Source: Amycolatopsis palatopharyngis
Lineage (GTDB): Bacteria; Actinomycetota; Actinomycetes; Mycobacteriales; Pseudonocardiaceae
Direction: 5' to 3'
Length of the DNA: 47,993 nucleotides
NCBI RefSeq assembly: GCF_003385185.1
Contig: NZ_PQHZ01000047.1
Location: 1 to 47,993 of the forward strand
Below, piece by piece: positions 8,138 to 16,302 of this stretch. The notes under the pieces are model-generated. The model saw nothing but the letters and a program-made list of their open reading frames with translations, had not been told where the DNA came from and made no database searches. How positions within the stretch are numbered: the stretch's first letter is position 1; each line of letters opens with the position of its first letter. Made by a program: the position numbers and the translations under genes.

Positions 8138-8632
8138 TCAGTGGTGGTAGCTCGGCATGGGCTGGCCGACGCCGGTGGTGATCAGCTGCGGCAGGCTCTT
8201 GGCGATATAGAAGGTCCAGCCGGCCGAGCACGCTTCGAAGCAGGCGGATTCTGCCGAGGTGAGACCCTCATGTGTGAAATGCACCGTCGTGCCCTGATCC
8301 GTGACCCCGATGTCGAAGACGACGGTGGTGCCAGTCCACTCGTCGGGGTCGTCGACGAAGGTGAGCAGGGAGTCCACGCAGTGCCAGACCATCCGCCTGC
8401 CTGGCACGACCTCGGTGAGCTGGAACCGGGCGAACCGAATGCCCTTCTTGGCTCGGGCGGTTTCACCGGCATATTCGCAGTCGTCGGTGAAGACGAACTC
8501 ATCGTGCAGGGCGGCCGAATGGCCGATGAGGTTCTCGCTCCACCATCCACGCACGTCGGTGACGGCCTCGAAGACCTCCTCCGGCGTCCGGTCAACGGTC
8601 ATGGTGGCGGTCAGGTACTCGGTGTTCGACAT
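8138..8632 (-). CDS. SRPBCC / AHSA1-like domain protein
   Basis: A 164-residue START-like protein. The start MSNTEYLTATMTVDRTPEEVFEAVTDVRGWW is characteristic, followed by FVFTDDCEYAG, IRFARFQLTEVVPGRRMVWHCVD and WTGTTVVFDIG. It belongs to the subfamily whose ligands are unknown. It lies 117 bases downstream of the ECF sigma gene on the same strand and may be read from the same promoter or its own. The end is rich in Tyr/His (PMPSYHH), which is not diagnostic. Confidence 0.87.
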   Translation of the reverse strand: MSNTEYLTATMTVDRTPEEVFEAVTDVRGWWSENLIGHSAALHDEFVFTDDCEYAGETARAKKGIRFARFQLTEVVPGRRMVWHCVDSLLTFVDDPDEWTGTTVVFDIGVTDQGTTVHFTHEGLTSAESACFEACSAGWTFYIAKSLPQLITTGVGQPMPSYHH

Positions 8633-8749
8633 GGGTTCTCACTTCTCTCCGTTCGGCGGATTTTGCCCACCGACGAAGGAGAACGCCCAGGATCGACATC
8701 GACCCTGAAGAATTTTGAGAAAGACCTACGACAGACGTGACGACGGTGG

Positions 8750-9973
8750 TCAGAGGCTGGAAAGACGTGCCTTCAGGTAACGACGCTCGGCGTCGGTCGG
8801 CGCCAGCTCCAGCGCCTCCTCGTAAGCCGTGGCTGCCTCGGTGAAGCGGCCATCCCTGCGGAGGAGATCGGCCCTGGTGGCAGGCAGGAGATAGTAGCCG
8901 TCGAGTCTGCCGGACTCGGCGAGTTCGTCGACGAGCGCGAGCCCCGTGGAGACGCCCTCGGCCATCGCTATCGCCACGGCGCGATTGAGGTCCACGACGG
9001 GAGACGGCGCCAGCCGCGCGAGCTCGGCATAAAGTGCGGCGATCTGGGGCCAGTCGGTGGCATCCGCATCCGCAGTGGTGGTGTGACAGGCGGCTATCGC
9101 GGCCTGCACCTGGTACGGCCCGAAGCGCCGCATGGCGAGCGCTTCGTCGAGAGTCGCGACACCCTCGGCGATCAGCGCTTGATCCCACCGGGACCGGTCC
9201 TGGTTTTCCAGCGTGACCAGGACGCCGTCGACGGTGCGACTCGCGCGACGGGCCTCCAGCAGCAACATCAACGCCAGCAGGCCGCGCACCTCGGGCTCGC
9301 CGGGCATCAGCCGGACGAGCGTCCGCGCCAGGTGGATCCCCTCCGCGGCCAGCGCCCTGCGCCCGTCCTGCTCGTCGTAGCCCTCGTTGAAGATCAGGTA
9401 CAGCACCGCGAGGACAGCGGTCAGCCGCTGCGGCAGGAGCTCCGTGGGCGGAACCCGATACGGGATCCCTGCCTCGACGATCTTGCGCTTGGCACGCACC
9501 AGGCGTTGCGCCATCGTCGGCTCGGCGGTCAGGAACGCCTTGGCGATCTCATCCGTGCTCAATCCCGCCAGCGTGCGCAACGTGAGGGCGACGCGGGCCT
9601 GGAACGGCAGCGCGGGATGACAACACGTGAAGATCAGCCGCAGCCGCTCGTCCGGAATCTCCTCCGACGCGGGCTCGATCGGCACCCGCTCCAGCACAGC
9701 GAGCTGCCGCACCTTCGCCGCGCCCTTCGTGTCCCGCCGCAGCTGGTCGAGCGCCCGGTGCCGGGCCGCGGTGGTGAGCCACGCACCCGGACGGGACGGA
9801 ACGCCGTCGCGCGTCCACGTCGCCAACGCGGCGGCGAACGCCTCCTGCGCGCAGTCCTCAGCCAGGTCCCAGTTCCCGGTCAGCCCGATCAGCGTGGCGA
9901 CCACCTGGCCCCACTCGTCCCGGTAAGCCGCGTCGACCGCGGCAAGAACCGTTTCCGGCGCGGTCACTCCCAT
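8750..9973 (-). CDS. ECF RNA polymerase sigma factor with DUF6596 and TPR-like tail (ECF42 type)
   Basis: A 407-residue sigma factor, much longer than a minimal ECF. The sigma2 region is DLAEDCAQEAFAAALATW; sigma4 is AGLSTDEIAKAFLTAEPTMAQRLVRAKRKI; then the DUF6596 core LLPQRLTAVLAVLYLIFNEGY; and a C-terminal TPR-like helix pair (GRFTEAATAYEEALELAPTDAE). This matches ECF42-type sigma factors, which are known to be linked to YCII/DGPF proteins rather than to anti-sigma factors. ATG 9973 overlaps the end of the upstream YCII gene by 10 bases. The C-terminal extension probably regulates activity. Confidence 0.93.
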   Translation of the reverse strand: MGVTAPETVLAAVDAAYRDEWGQVVATLIGLTGNWDLAEDCAQEAFAAALATWTRDGVPSRPGAWLTTAARHRALDQLRRDTKGAAKVRQLAVLERVPIEPASEEIPDERLRLIFTCCHPALPFQARVALTLRTLAGLSTDEIAKAFLTAEPTMAQRLVRAKRKIVEAGIPYRVPPTELLPQRLTAVLAVLYLIFNEGYDEQDGRRALAAEGIHLARTLVRLMPGEPEVRGLLALMLLLEARRASRTVDGVLVTLENQDRSRWDQALIAEGVATLDEALAMRRFGPYQVQAAIAACHTTTADADATDWPQIAALYAELARLAPSPVVDLNRAVAIAMAEGVSTGLALVDELAESGRLDGYYLLPATRADLLRRDGRFTEAATAYEEALELAPTDAERRYLKARLSSL

Positions 9974-10299
9974 ACGGGACGGACCTCGATACAACCCCGG
10001 CTCGCGTAGGGGTGCAGCGCCGCGAGCGCGAGGGCGTCGTCGAGATCGGCACACTCGACAATGTCGATTCCGCCGACGAAGTCCTTCGTCTCCGCGAACG
10101 GGCCATCGGACACCATCGTCTCGCCGTCCCGGACGCGGACCGTCGTCGCGGCCGCCACCGGCCGCAGCCGCGCGCCGCCGAGGCTGCCTCCCCGCCGGTC
10201 CACCTCCGCGTCGTACGCCTGGAACGCCGGGTCCGCCCTTATCTCCTCCATGGACGGCGACGTCTGCTCGTCGTCACAGATCAGGAACACGTACTTCAT
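9964..10299 (-). CDS. YCII-related (DGPF) domain protein
   Basis: A 111-residue protein starting MKYVFLICDDEQTSPSMEE and carrying the motif SDGPFAETKDFVGGIDIVE, the DGPF signature, followed by ALALAALHPYASRGCIEVRPVWE. The fold is a ferredoxin-like dimer; the biochemical role in this subfamily is unknown. It is first in the operon and overlaps the ECF sigma gene by 10 bases. DGPF proteins are the usual partner and target of this sigma group, so the operon may be self-activating. Family assignment is firm. Confidence 0.93.
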   Translation of the reverse strand: MKYVFLICDDEQTSPSMEEIRADPAFQAYDAEVDRRGGSLGGARLRPVAAATTVRVRDGETMVSDGPFAETKDFVGGIDIVECADLDDALALAALHPYASRGCIEVRPVWE

Positions 10300-10464
10300 G
10301 GCTCACATGATGCCCGAACCAGCAAGTCCCTTTCGGATACAGAAACGCGGCGTGGCTCCGCCCCTGACACACACCGATCCACGATGCATGCAAGGAATCC
10401 GCATCCGGACGTGAATCGTTCCGGCGCCGCACTGTCGGTCTCGAGGACGGCGGGAGCGCTGAGG

Positions 10465-11661
10465 CTAGTTGAGGGTCCGCCGGGCGACTCGGCGGAGTTT
10501 CAGCGCAGTATGCAGCTCCAACCGGATCATCCCGTCAGAAAGGTCGGCCTGGAGCAGACGGGAAAGGCGGTCCAGGCGGTAGTAGAGGCTGCTGCGGTGC
10601 AGGGACAGCCGAGCTGCGACTTTCTGCACGTCGCCTGCCAGGTCCAAGTACGTTTCCAAGGTCGTCAGCAGCATCGGCGCCGACGGGCCGGCCTCGTCGA
10701 CCGGTTTGAGTACGTCGCCGATGCGGTCCCGGGTGTCGAACAGCATCCGGTAGATGCCGATCTCGCTCCACCACGCACGCCGGTCCAGCTTGGGGTCCAG
10801 CACCGCCAGTTCGGCCGCGGTGAGCGCCTGCGTACGGGCATCGCGGGCCGAGCGCGGACCGAGCGAGATCCCGTCGCTGATCCCGATCGTGAACCGGGTT
10901 CCATCGACGAGGCATCGGGACACCACAAGATCGATCTCGTCCAGTGTCTGCCGAAGATTTTCGCCGCAGTCTCCCTGATGTACCGCCAGCAGCGCGTACT
11001 TTCGGGACACAAAGGCCCCGACCAAGCCATCAAGGCGTCGGAGGTCTGCGCTCAACGAGCCGTTCAGTGTGCTGAACTCCGTGGGGCGCAACGGCCGGAC
11101 CGCACCGTCGTTGTCCGAGACGACGATCGCGACTACCCGAACCACCCTGTCCACGATGCCCGGCACCGAGACCACGATCTGGTCGTAGGCCTCGACCTGG
11201 CCGTCCTCCAAGAGTCGCCGGACCAGCCGGTCGAGGTCCGGGCCAGGAGGCCTGGGCCGGACCTCGACGTCGGTCGCCCCCCTGAGGAGTCCTGCCAGTG
11301 TGTCGGCGCCACGCAGCAGCGCCGCCCGCTCGTCGGATCCGAGTCCATCACGGGTGCCAACCATCCACAGATAGCCGAGCGTGCGACCGTTGCGACGCAG
11401 GGGCACGCAGAGGCGTGCGGACATGCCGATCCCGGGATTCGCCGGCAGCGCGAACGGCTCGCTTGCCGCATGCCGCAGCTCCCACTCGCGGACCTCGGGG
11501 GCAACGTGTCGCGTCAGGATCGAGGAGATCCGTACCTGGTCGGCGTCGTCACGCTGCGCACTGTAGGCCAGCAGGTCGCCGCTGACGCTATCGATGGTCA
11601 ACCCGCGCCGCAGCTCCACCGCCAGGGCGTCGAGCTGCTCCTGAAGCTGCTGTTCCGACAC
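10465..11661 (-). CDS. PucR-family transcriptional regulator
   Basis: A 398-residue regulator. The C-terminal HTH_30 domain is clear: LETYLDLAGDVQKVAARLSLHRSSLYYRLDRL. The middle (about 170-260) looks like the GGDEF-like segment common in this family, and the N-terminal 140 residues look like a GAF-type sensor (MSARLCVPLRRNGRTLGYLWMVG). PucR-type proteins generally activate neighbouring catabolic genes for purines, amino acids or proline. It is divergent from an SHMT-like PLP enzyme 131 bases away, the obvious target. The ATG at 11661 lies 19 bases from a perfect inverted repeat that could be its binding site. Confidence 0.88.
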   Translation of the reverse strand: MSEQQLQEQLDALAVELRRGLTIDSVSGDLLAYSAQRDDADQVRISSILTRHVAPEVREWELRHAASEPFALPANPGIGMSARLCVPLRRNGRTLGYLWMVGTRDGLGSDERAALLRGADTLAGLLRGATDVEVRPRPPGPDLDRLVRRLLEDGQVEAYDQIVVSVPGIVDRVVRVVAIVVSDNDGAVRPLRPTEFSTLNGSLSADLRRLDGLVGAFVSRKYALLAVHQGDCGENLRQTLDEIDLVVSRCLVDGTRFTIGISDGISLGPRSARDARTQALTAAELAVLDPKLDRRAWWSEIGIYRMLFDTRDRIGDVLKPVDEAGPSAPMLLTTLETYLDLAGDVQKVAARLSLHRSSLYYRLDRLSRLLQADLSDGMIRLELHTALKLRRVARRTLN

Positions 11662-11680
11662 GGCCCTCCCCTTCGCGTTC

Positions 11681-11696
11681 TCCTACAAGTGTAGGA
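11681..11696. promoter_or_regulatory. Perfect inverted repeat in the pucR / SHMT-like divergent region
   Basis: TCCTACA (11681-11687), AG, TGTAGGA (11690-11696): 7-bp perfect arms. It sits 20 bases upstream of pucR and about 97 bases upstream of the SHMT-like gene, where an activator/autorepressor site is expected. Binding by PucR is inference. Confidence 0.5.
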
Positions 11697-11792
11697 AAGA
11701 CCGCTCACAAGTCCGGGCGTTCTGCGGGTGTTCCGGCAACCAGCCGATACCTACGGTTAGCGAAAGCACTGGCCAGGAGAGGAGAACCGGAC

Positions 11793-13127
11793 ATGACCGC
11801 ACTCGTCCACCGCCCGTGGGTGCCCGAGCACGCCGAGAACCGGGTCCGCACTGTTGCCGGTGCCGCCGCGGCCATGACACCGGCCAGTCTGCTGGCCGAA
11901 CTCGACCGGCTGGCCGAGGAGAACAGACGCATCCACGATGTCGAGTCGGTCAACCTCAATCCGGCCACCAATGTCATGAACCCTCGGGCCGAGGCGATGC
12001 TGTCGGCGAACCTGAGCTCGCGCCCATCGCTGGGTTACCCCGGAGACAAGTACGAGATGGGCCTCGAAGCGATCGAGCAGATCGAGGTCATCGCCGCCGA
12101 ACTCGTTGCCGAGGTCTTCGGCGCCCGCTACGCCGAGATCCGCGTGGCTTCCGGTGCACTCGCCAACCTGTACGCATTCATGGCCACCTGCGAACCGGGC
12201 GACACGATCATCGCGCCGCCCGCCGCCATCGGTGGCCACGTCACCCACCACGCCGGCGGTTCAGCCGGGATGTACCGGCTGAACACCGTCCCCGCACCGG
12301 TCTCGCCCGACGGGTACACCGTCGATATCGGGACGCTACGCACCCTGGCGCACGAGGTGCGGCCGAAGCTCATCACCATCGGCTCCAGCCTGAACCTGTA
12401 CGCGCATCCGGTCGGATCGATCCGCGAAATCGCCGACGAGGTCGGAGCCCGGGTCCTCTTCGACGCCGCCCACCTGTGCGGACTGATCGCCGGCAAGGCT
12501 TGGCAGCAACCCCTGGCCGAGGGTGCCGACCTGATCAGCTTCAGCACCTACAAGAGCCTCGGTGGCCCGGCCGGCGGTGCGATCGTCACCAACGACCCGG
12601 AGCTCGCCGAGCGCATCGACAGAATCGCGTTCCCCGGTCTGACCGCGAATTTCGACGCGGCCAAGGCTGCCGCACTCGCCGTCACGATGCTCGATTGGCA
12701 GGTCGCGGGTGAGGCGTACGCGGCCGCGATGGTGGAAACCGCCGCCCGGCTCGCCGCCGAACTGGAGGCGGTAGGGCTACCCCTGTTCGCAGGCGCCCAC
12801 GGCGCGACCCGCTCGCACCAGTTCGCAATCCGCGCGTACCAGTGGGGCGGCGGCCAGGCCGCCGCGAAGCACCTTCGCAAAGCGAACCTGCTCGCCTGTG
12901 GGATCGGTTTACCGGAGAGCCCGATCGAGGGTGATGTCAACGGCCTGCGGATGGGGACGCCCGAGCTCGTCCGGCTCGGTATGAAACCCGGTGACATGGC
13001 CGACCTGGCCCAACTGATCGCCCGCGGTCTGGACCGCGATGGCGATCCTACGACGGTCGCACCGGACGTCGCTGTCTGGCGCAAACAGTTCTCCGGCGTG
13101 CACTACACGGCGGACCAGCCAGACTGA
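11793..13127 (+). CDS. SHMT-like fold-type I PLP enzyme
   Basis: A 444-residue PLP enzyme of the serine hydroxymethyltransferase group. Family features are NLNPATNVMNPRAEAML, GYPGDKYEMG, the cofactor region VLFDAAHLCGLIAG and the Lys-bearing STYKSLGGPAGGAIVTN. In ordinary SHMT the residue before the PLP lysine is His (THK); here it is Tyr (TYK). The tetrahydrofolate enzyme is therefore not assured; an aldolase or an alpha-methylserine-type transferase is possible. AGGAG upstream of ATG 11793 supports the start. Its divergent PucR neighbour suggests inducible amino acid catabolism rather than housekeeping one-carbon metabolism. Confidence 0.85.
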   Translation: MTALVHRPWVPEHAENRVRTVAGAAAAMTPASLLAELDRLAEENRRIHDVESVNLNPATNVMNPRAEAMLSANLSSRPSLGYPGDKYEMGLEAIEQIEVIAAELVAEVFGARYAEIRVASGALANLYAFMATCEPGDTIIAPPAAIGGHVTHHAGGSAGMYRLNTVPAPVSPDGYTVDIGTLRTLAHEVRPKLITIGSSLNLYAHPVGSIREIADEVGARVLFDAAHLCGLIAGKAWQQPLAEGADLISFSTYKSLGGPAGGAIVTNDPELAERIDRIAFPGLTANFDAAKAAALAVTMLDWQVAGEAYAAAMVETAARLAAELEAVGLPLFAGAHGATRSHQFAIRAYQWGGGQAAAKHLRKANLLACGIGLPESPIEGDVNGLRMGTPELVRLGMKPGDMADLAQLIARGLDRDGDPTTVAPDVAVWRKQFSGVHYTADQPD

Positions 13128-13150
13128 CCGGCCGGGCGAGCGGCCCAACC

Positions 13151-13171
13151 CTCGACCTCCGAAGGTTCGAG
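13151..13171. terminator. Possible hairpin between convergent genes
   Basis: CTCGACCT (13151-13158), CCGA, AGGTTCGAG (13163-13171) form a stem with one bulge between the convergent SHMT-like and DHFR-like genes. No U-run follows on either strand, so its efficiency is uncertain. Confidence 0.35.
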
Positions 13172-13215
13172 CGTCCACCGGGCAGGATGAGTGTTCTTTC
13201 TCGTGACCCGTGCGC

Positions 13216-13836
13216 CTACCGCTCCAGGACCGCGTAGGTCAGGTGGGTCACCCGCTGCGTCGGTTCCGCGCGGACGGGCTCCAGGGCCACGCGGCCCGCG
13301 TCCACGCCCTCGAACAGGCGGATTCCCGAACCGAAGAGCACGGGTGAGAGAGCGATCGAGAACTCGTCGATCAGCCCGGCGTTCAAGTACTCCAGGATCG
13401 TCGCGCCACCGCCTGCGATGCGGACGTCTCGGTCGCCAGCGGCCTCGCGGGCCTGGTCGAGCGCCGCCTGGATGCCGTCGTTGACGAAGTGGAACGTGGT
13501 TCCGCCCGGCCGCTCCCAGGGGTCACGTTTCTCGTGCGTCACGACGAAGACCGGCGTGTGGAACGGCGCCTCCTCGGGCCATGCGTGCTCGCCGGCGTCG
13601 AACATTCGCTTGCCCATGACGCTCGCGCCGGTGCGCAGATGCGTCTCCCGCACGATGTCGTTGTCGCGCCCTTCCTCGCCCCCCTCGCCGAGTTTGAGAT
13701 TCTCCCGCATGAACCGCGTCGGGAAGATCCACTGCTGCAGTTCCATCCACTGCGGCCCCATCAAGTCCTTTGGGGACTCGGGTGCGATGAAACCGTCCAG
13801 CGACATCGAAACGCTGAAGAACACCTTCCCGGCCAT
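13216..13836 (-). CDS. Dihydrofolate-reductase-like (RibD C-terminal) family protein
   Basis: A 206-residue protein of the RibD_C/DHFR-like fold. Markers are VFFSVSMSLDGFIAPESP at the N-terminus, the nucleotide-binding region SVMGKRMFDAGEHAW, and the late block IAGGGATILEYLNAGLIDEF followed by SPVLFGSGIRLF. Members reduce small molecules with NADPH or have unknown substrates; true folate reductase activity is unlikely. Its ATG overlaps the stop of the upstream SRPBCC gene by one base, so it is the last gene of the ArsR-SRPBCC-DHFR operon. Confidence 0.9.
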   Translation of the reverse strand: MAGKVFFSVSMSLDGFIAPESPKDLMGPQWMELQQWIFPTRFMRENLKLGEGGEEGRDNDIVRETHLRTGASVMGKRMFDAGEHAWPEEAPFHTPVFVVTHEKRDPWERPGGTTFHFVNDGIQAALDQAREAAGDRDVRIAGGGATILEYLNAGLIDEFSIALSPVLFGSGIRLFEGVDAGRVALEPVRAEPTQRVTHLTYAVLER

Positions 13837-14342
13837 CAGCCCTCAGCCCCTTTCCCGGCGTTCTCCGTGAGGTAGGTAGCCAGATTGCTCAGGGTCTGCC
13901 GGCCACCCTCGATCGCGTGGTACTTCTCGACCGCCTCGTCACGCAGCTCCTTGGAGGGGAACACCGTGCGCATCTCGATCCGGGTCGCCGCTCCGTCGGG
14001 CTCGAACGTGAGGACAGACTCGAAGGCGTTCGGGTCGCCCCGGTACTCACCGTGCAGTAGCGCGATCGCCGCCGGCGGTTCGATCTCGGTCCAGGTGATC
14101 CATTCCTGGTAGTCCGTCCCGTCCGGACCGTGCATCACGAAGTCCCATTCCCCGCCGACCCGGAACTCGAAAGACCGCGTGGTGGTGGTGAACCCCTCCG
14201 GCCCCCACCACCGCGACAGGTGCCGCACCTCGGTGAACGCCTCGAACACCAGCTCCCGTGGGGCGTCGATGACCCGCGAGATCGCAACCTCGCGGTCCGC
14301 CGTCGCGGACTGAGCCGGTGCTCCTCGTCCCGTCGCGCTCAT
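13836..14342 (-). CDS. SRPBCC / AHSA1-like domain protein
   Basis: A 168-residue START-like protein with EVAISRVIDAPRELVFEAF, the WWGPEGFTT turn, GGEWDFVMHGPDGTDY and a C-terminal helix (RDEAVEKYHAIEGGRQTLSNL). The WGP and DFVMHGPDGT motifs are typical of AHSA1-like proteins paired with ArsR repressors. Only three bases separate it from the ArsR stop, and it overlaps the DHFR-like start by one base, so all three are one transcription unit. The ligand is unknown. Confidence 0.92.
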   Translation of the reverse strand: MSATGRGAPAQSATADREVAISRVIDAPRELVFEAFTEVRHLSRWWGPEGFTTTTRSFEFRVGGEWDFVMHGPDGTDYQEWITWTEIEPPAAIALLHGEYRGDPNAFESVLTFEPDGAATRIEMRTVFPSKELRDEAVEKYHAIEGGRQTLSNLATYLTENAGKGAEG

Positions 14343-14345
14343 CAG

Positions 14346-14687
14346 CTACTCCTTATGCCTTGCCTGCTTGAGGTCCTGCACGTACTCGTCCAGCCGGTCG
14401 AAGCTCTCGTTCCAGAACCGCTCGAACCCGCCGGTCCACTCGTGAATCGGTCGCAACCCGCGGGCGTCCAGGCCGTACAGGCGCAGCTTGCCTGCCTTGC
14501 GGTCCCGCACCAGCCCGACCTCCCGGAGCACCCGCAGGTGTTTGGACGCCCCCGGCTGGGACATCCCCAGTTCCCGGGACAACTCGGTCACCGGCCGCTC
14601 CCCCGCCCGCAACAGCACCAGGATCTCCCGGCGCTGCGGCTCGGCGATCGCGTTGAAGACGTCCGAGGTCGTCGCTGCTCGTGCCAT
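14346..14687 (-). CDS. ArsR-family transcriptional regulator
   Basis: A 113-residue winged-helix repressor: TSDVFNAIAEPQRREILVLL, then LGMSQPGASKHLRVLREVGLV and the wing RKAGKLRLYGLDARGLRPIHEW. This SRPBCC-linked ArsR type lacks metal-binding Cys residues. ATG 14687 begins the usual N-terminus (ARAATTSDV); an in-frame ATG at 14699 would add four residues. A dyad covers 14700-14715 immediately upstream, a likely autoregulatory operator. Confidence 0.9.
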   Translation of the reverse strand: MARAATTSDVFNAIAEPQRREILVLLRAGERPVTELSRELGMSQPGASKHLRVLREVGLVRDRKAGKLRLYGLDARGLRPIHEWTGGFERFWNESFDRLDEYVQDLKQARHKE

Positions 14688-14699
14688 GGCAGCGATCAT

Positions 14700-14715
14700 A
14701 TGCCCATATCGGCAT
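14700..14715. promoter_or_regulatory. Inverted repeat before the ArsR-SRPBCC-DHFR operon
   Basis: ATGCC (14700-14704) CATATC GGCAT (14711-14715), 5-bp perfect arms, 12 bases upstream of the ArsR start. Position and form fit an ArsR operator; binding is inferred. Confidence 0.45.
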
Positions 14716-14913
14716 GCGTCAAGTCGAGACGATCGGGCGGGCCTTTTCGAATGAGGATCGTGGCCCTTGTCCCTGAAGTGCCGGTAAAGCCACGGCTGCT
14801 GCGAGCATTCGTGGTGCGGTGTTGTCATTCAGCGATCCCAGCGCCCGCACCCTCGAGCGCCGATTACCCAGCGAGGACTGGTGCCATGGCCCACCCGCAG
14901 CCTCGGAACCCGT

Positions 14914-16260
14914 TCAGGGCACCGGCGCTGCGCCTCGCCGGGCATTGCGGCGGCTTCCGTTGACGAAATCGTTGAAGCGGTCGACAGCCCAGATTGTGCG
15001 AAGCCCCAGCCGGCCCATCATCATCGGGCGTGGGAACTTCGGCTTTTTCATCCACAGTCCCTCCAAGTCCTCGTGTCGTTCACCGTCAACGAGAAGATCG
15101 GCGATGAGGGACCCGACGTAGGGCGCCTGGGCCAGGCCGTGGCCGTTGCAGGCGATCGAGTAGAAGAGGTTGTCGTCGATCTGCCCGGCGAGCGGAAGCC
15201 AGGACGAGGTGATCGCGATCCATCCGCCCCACGCACGATCGATCGCGACGTCGGACAGGGCCGGAAACCGCGTCGCGAAGGCTGCCGCGAGTTCTTCGAC
15301 GAGTGCTGGGTCCGGCTCCCTCCGCGGGAGCGGATAGGTCCTGCCGCGCTCGAGCCGCCGGACGCCGAAAACGATGGTGCCACGCGATGTCAGGCGGTAG
15401 TTCTCCATGATGTTGTGCTGGGTGACGAGTCCCGACCTACTGGTCCACCCCAGCGCCGCCAGCCGGGCGGGATCGATCGGCTCTGTCTCCACCTCGATGA
15501 CCCAGATGGGCACGGAGAGCCGCGGCGGAGTGACCTCCCATTCTCCCGCGTACGCGTTCGTCGCCAGAACCACTTTGTTCGCCCGCACCTCCCCCTGAGG
15601 AGTTGTGATGGCTACCTGACCCCGGCCATGCCTGATGTCGGTGACCTTCGTCTGCTCGAATACTCGCGCGGGCGTGCAGAGAAGCGCTTGGCGCACTCCC
15701 GAGGTGAATCTGCCGGGATTCATGATTCCCCCGACAGTCTCGCGCATTCCGCCGAGGAACCCGCGGGGTATTCCGAGTTCTTCGCTCGTGCCCAGTTCCA
15801 CGTGGCCGCCCGCGCGCTGAAGGATCTTGACCACCCGGCGCACTCGGCCCATCTGTCCACGAGACACCGCCGCGAAGACGTTGCCCGTCTGTTCGTAGTC
15901 GCAGTCGATGTCGTGCTTCTTGATGAGGTCCTCGACGTGGTACGCGGCGTGCTCGGCAAGCCGGATCATGCCCGGCATCTTCTTGCGGAAGAACAGGTTG
16001 AGGAGCTGGATGTCCCCGCCCGGAGCACCCGCCAGTTGCCCGGCGTTGCGGGAGCTGGAGCCGTGTCCGCAGAACTCCGCCTCCAGCAGCACCACGTCCT
16101 GACCGCGTTCGGCCAGCCGTAGCGCCGTCGACATGCCGCCGAGGCCGCCGCCGACGACCGCGACCTCGCAGGTGAGGTCGCCGGCCAGGGCGGGCAGGAC
16201 GTCGGGGGGCGGATCGACCCAGCCGCTGAAGGAGGTGTACTCGACGTTGCCGGTCCTCAT
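14914..16260 (-). CDS. DAO-type FAD oxidoreductase, gamma-glutamylputrescine oxidase-like (PuuB-like)
   Basis: A 448-residue flavoprotein. The Rossmann motif is VAVVGGGLGGMSTALRLAERG; the SSSRNAGQL block after VVLLEAEFCGHG is typical of the PuuB/glycine-oxidase branch; a second conserved part is GGWIAITSSWLPLAGQIDDN. PuuB oxidises the free amine of a gamma-glutamyl diamine to an aldehyde. The other Puu-type functions (ligase, aldehyde dehydrogenase, gamma-glutamyl hydrolase, APC permease) all lie within 13 kb. ATG 16260 has GAGGAG eight bases upstream; a longer frame reaches 16281. It is downstream of a 7TM protein gene, 42 bases away. The exact amine is unknown. Confidence 0.85.
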   Translation of the reverse strand: MRTGNVEYTSFSGWVDPPPDVLPALAGDLTCEVAVVGGGLGGMSTALRLAERGQDVVLLEAEFCGHGSSSRNAGQLAGAPGGDIQLLNLFFRKKMPGMIRLAEHAAYHVEDLIKKHDIDCDYEQTGNVFAAVSRGQMGRVRRVVKILQRAGGHVELGTSEELGIPRGFLGGMRETVGGIMNPGRFTSGVRQALLCTPARVFEQTKVTDIRHGRGQVAITTPQGEVRANKVVLATNAYAGEWEVTPPRLSVPIWVIEVETEPIDPARLAALGWTSRSGLVTQHNIMENYRLTSRGTIVFGVRRLERGRTYPLPRREPDPALVEELAAAFATRFPALSDVAIDRAWGGWIAITSSWLPLAGQIDDNLFYSIACNGHGLAQAPYVGSLIADLLVDGERHEDLEGLWMKKPKFPRPMMMGRLGLRTIWAVDRFNDFVNGSRRNARRGAAPVP

Positions 16261-16302
16261 CTGTTTACTCCTCGCGAACATGCTTGTTCCTTGGTTCGTT
16301 GT

